This document shows, piece by piece, positions 5,850 through 6,144 of a stretch of 6,144 bases of DNA. The notes below the pieces were generated by a model. The model worked only from the letters and a program-made list of their open reading frames with translations, searched no databases and had not been told where the DNA came from. The stretch's first letter is position 1; each line of letters begins with the position of its first letter. The stretch lies in NCBI GenBank assembly GCA_045540915.1, contig JAZQID010000053.1, positions 1 to 6,144 of the forward strand. The letters run 5' to 3'. A program made the translations under genes and the position numbers. The stretch comes from RGIG2206 sp045540915. GTDB lineage: Bacteria > Bacillota > Clostridia > Oscillospirales > Acutalibacteraceae.

Positions 5850-6144
5850 TTAATCATCCTTCCCAATACTGTTGATAAGAGAAGCAATACTGCGGGCGAA
5901 TCCCTCGTCGCAAACAGCACATACACCGGCCTTAAAACCGATGGTGACGGAAAGCTCCTCAATAGTGATGTCCGACTCCGTAACGGGAGTGTTAAATTTA
6001 TCACACAGAAAGCGGACTTCTTTAACCGTTTTATCGGACATATCGCGGCAAACGATCACCAAATTGGCTTTCGAGGACTTGATCGCGCTGCTGCAACGCG
6101 AAAAGCCCGGACAAAGCTTGCCTGCACGGGTAGCCATACCCAAC
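5850..6144 (-). CDS. L7Ae/L30e-family RNA-binding protein, YlxQ-like (5' end outside window)
   Basis: A small K-turn RNA-binding protein of the ribosomal L7Ae/L30e/S12e fold, usually called YlxQ or L7Ae-like in this operon; its exact role is unsettled. The visible 97 or 98 residues include G-M-A-T-R-A-G-K-L-C-P-G, matching the family pattern L-G-L-A-x-R-A-G-K-L-x-x-G, then A-I-K-S-S-K-A-N-L-V-I-V-C-R-D (helix and strand that carry RNA contacts in the family) and a C-terminal G-V-C-A-V-C-D-E-G-F-A. The TTG at 6143 looks like the leucine of this motif rather than a start: homologues have several residues before it, so the true start should lie just beyond the window edge. It directly precedes infB (3-nt gap), its usual place. 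No frame breaks are seen. Confidence 0.9.
   Translation of the reverse strand, partial: LGMATRAGKLCPGFSRCSSAIKSSKANLVIVCRDMSDKTVKEVRFLCDKFNTPVTESDITIEELSVTIGFKAGVCAVCDEGFARSIASLINSIGKDD
5857..5861 (-). promoter_or_regulatory. Ribosome binding site selecting the first infB ATG
   Basis: Minus-strand AAGGA, in the context GGGAAGGATG, lies within the last codons of the ylxQ-like gene. It is 10 bases from the ATG at 5846 and 13 from the adjacent ATG at 5843, so the first is preferred. The two choices differ by one methionine only. Confidence 0.65.

Noticed and set aside
6141..6143. TTG as the start codon of the YlxQ-like gene
   Set aside because: It encodes the conserved leucine of the L-G-x-A-x-R-A-G-K-L motif near, but not at, the N-terminus of the family; the gene most likely continues beyond the window.

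Overview
The window reads as ordinary chromosomal core-gene DNA from a bacterium of the Firmicutes, most probably class Clostridia (an Oscillospiraceae/Ruminococcaceae-like gut lineage). This rests on the gene order, the mix of ATG, GTG and TTG starts behind purine-rich Shine-Dalgarno sequences, the protein flavour, and a convergent neighbour resembling a family found mainly in Firmicutes. The lineage call is an inference; no species-level marker is present.

Layout. Positions 2-280 (+ strand) hold the 3' end of a gene that looks like a DUF4867-family protein. A short convergent gap follows, containing one strong hairpin (300-333) that can end transcription from both sides. From 332 to the right edge everything is one tightly packed minus-strand operon. 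Read in transcription order it is: an L7Ae/YlxQ-like K-turn RNA-binding protein (5' end outside the window), infB (initiation factor IF2), rbfA (30S maturation factor), nrnA (DHH/DHHA1 nanoRNase/pAp phosphatase), truB (tRNA pseudouridine-55 synthase) and ribF (riboflavin kinase/FAD synthetase). Junctions are 3 nt apart, 5 nt apart (or a 4-nt overlap), a 20-nt overlap, a 13-nt overlap and a 4-nt overlap. This is the architecture of a translationally coupled transcription unit. No promoter is visible inside it, so the promoter should lie upstream, beyond position 6144, where rimP, nusA and ylxR are usually found.

How the genes fit together. This is the widespread nusA-infB translation and RNA-metabolism cluster: start of translation (IF2), small-subunit maturation (RbfA), tRNA modification (TruB), an RNA-binding ribosome-associated protein (YlxQ), clearance of short RNA and pAp (NrnA), and flavin cofactor synthesis (RibF). 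Compared with Bacillus subtilis, ylxP is absent between infB and rbfA, and nrnA sits between rbfA and truB. No gap over 300 bases lacks a gene.

No novel system was found. The most notable point is in IF2: the G3 motif of the GTPase domain, normally D-T-P-G-H, reads V-T-P-G-H (Val366) although the rest of the protein looks full-length and normal. Smaller points are a better-supported TTG start for rbfA, a terminator hairpin that begins inside the ribF stop codon, and a possible ordered island in the IF2 linker.
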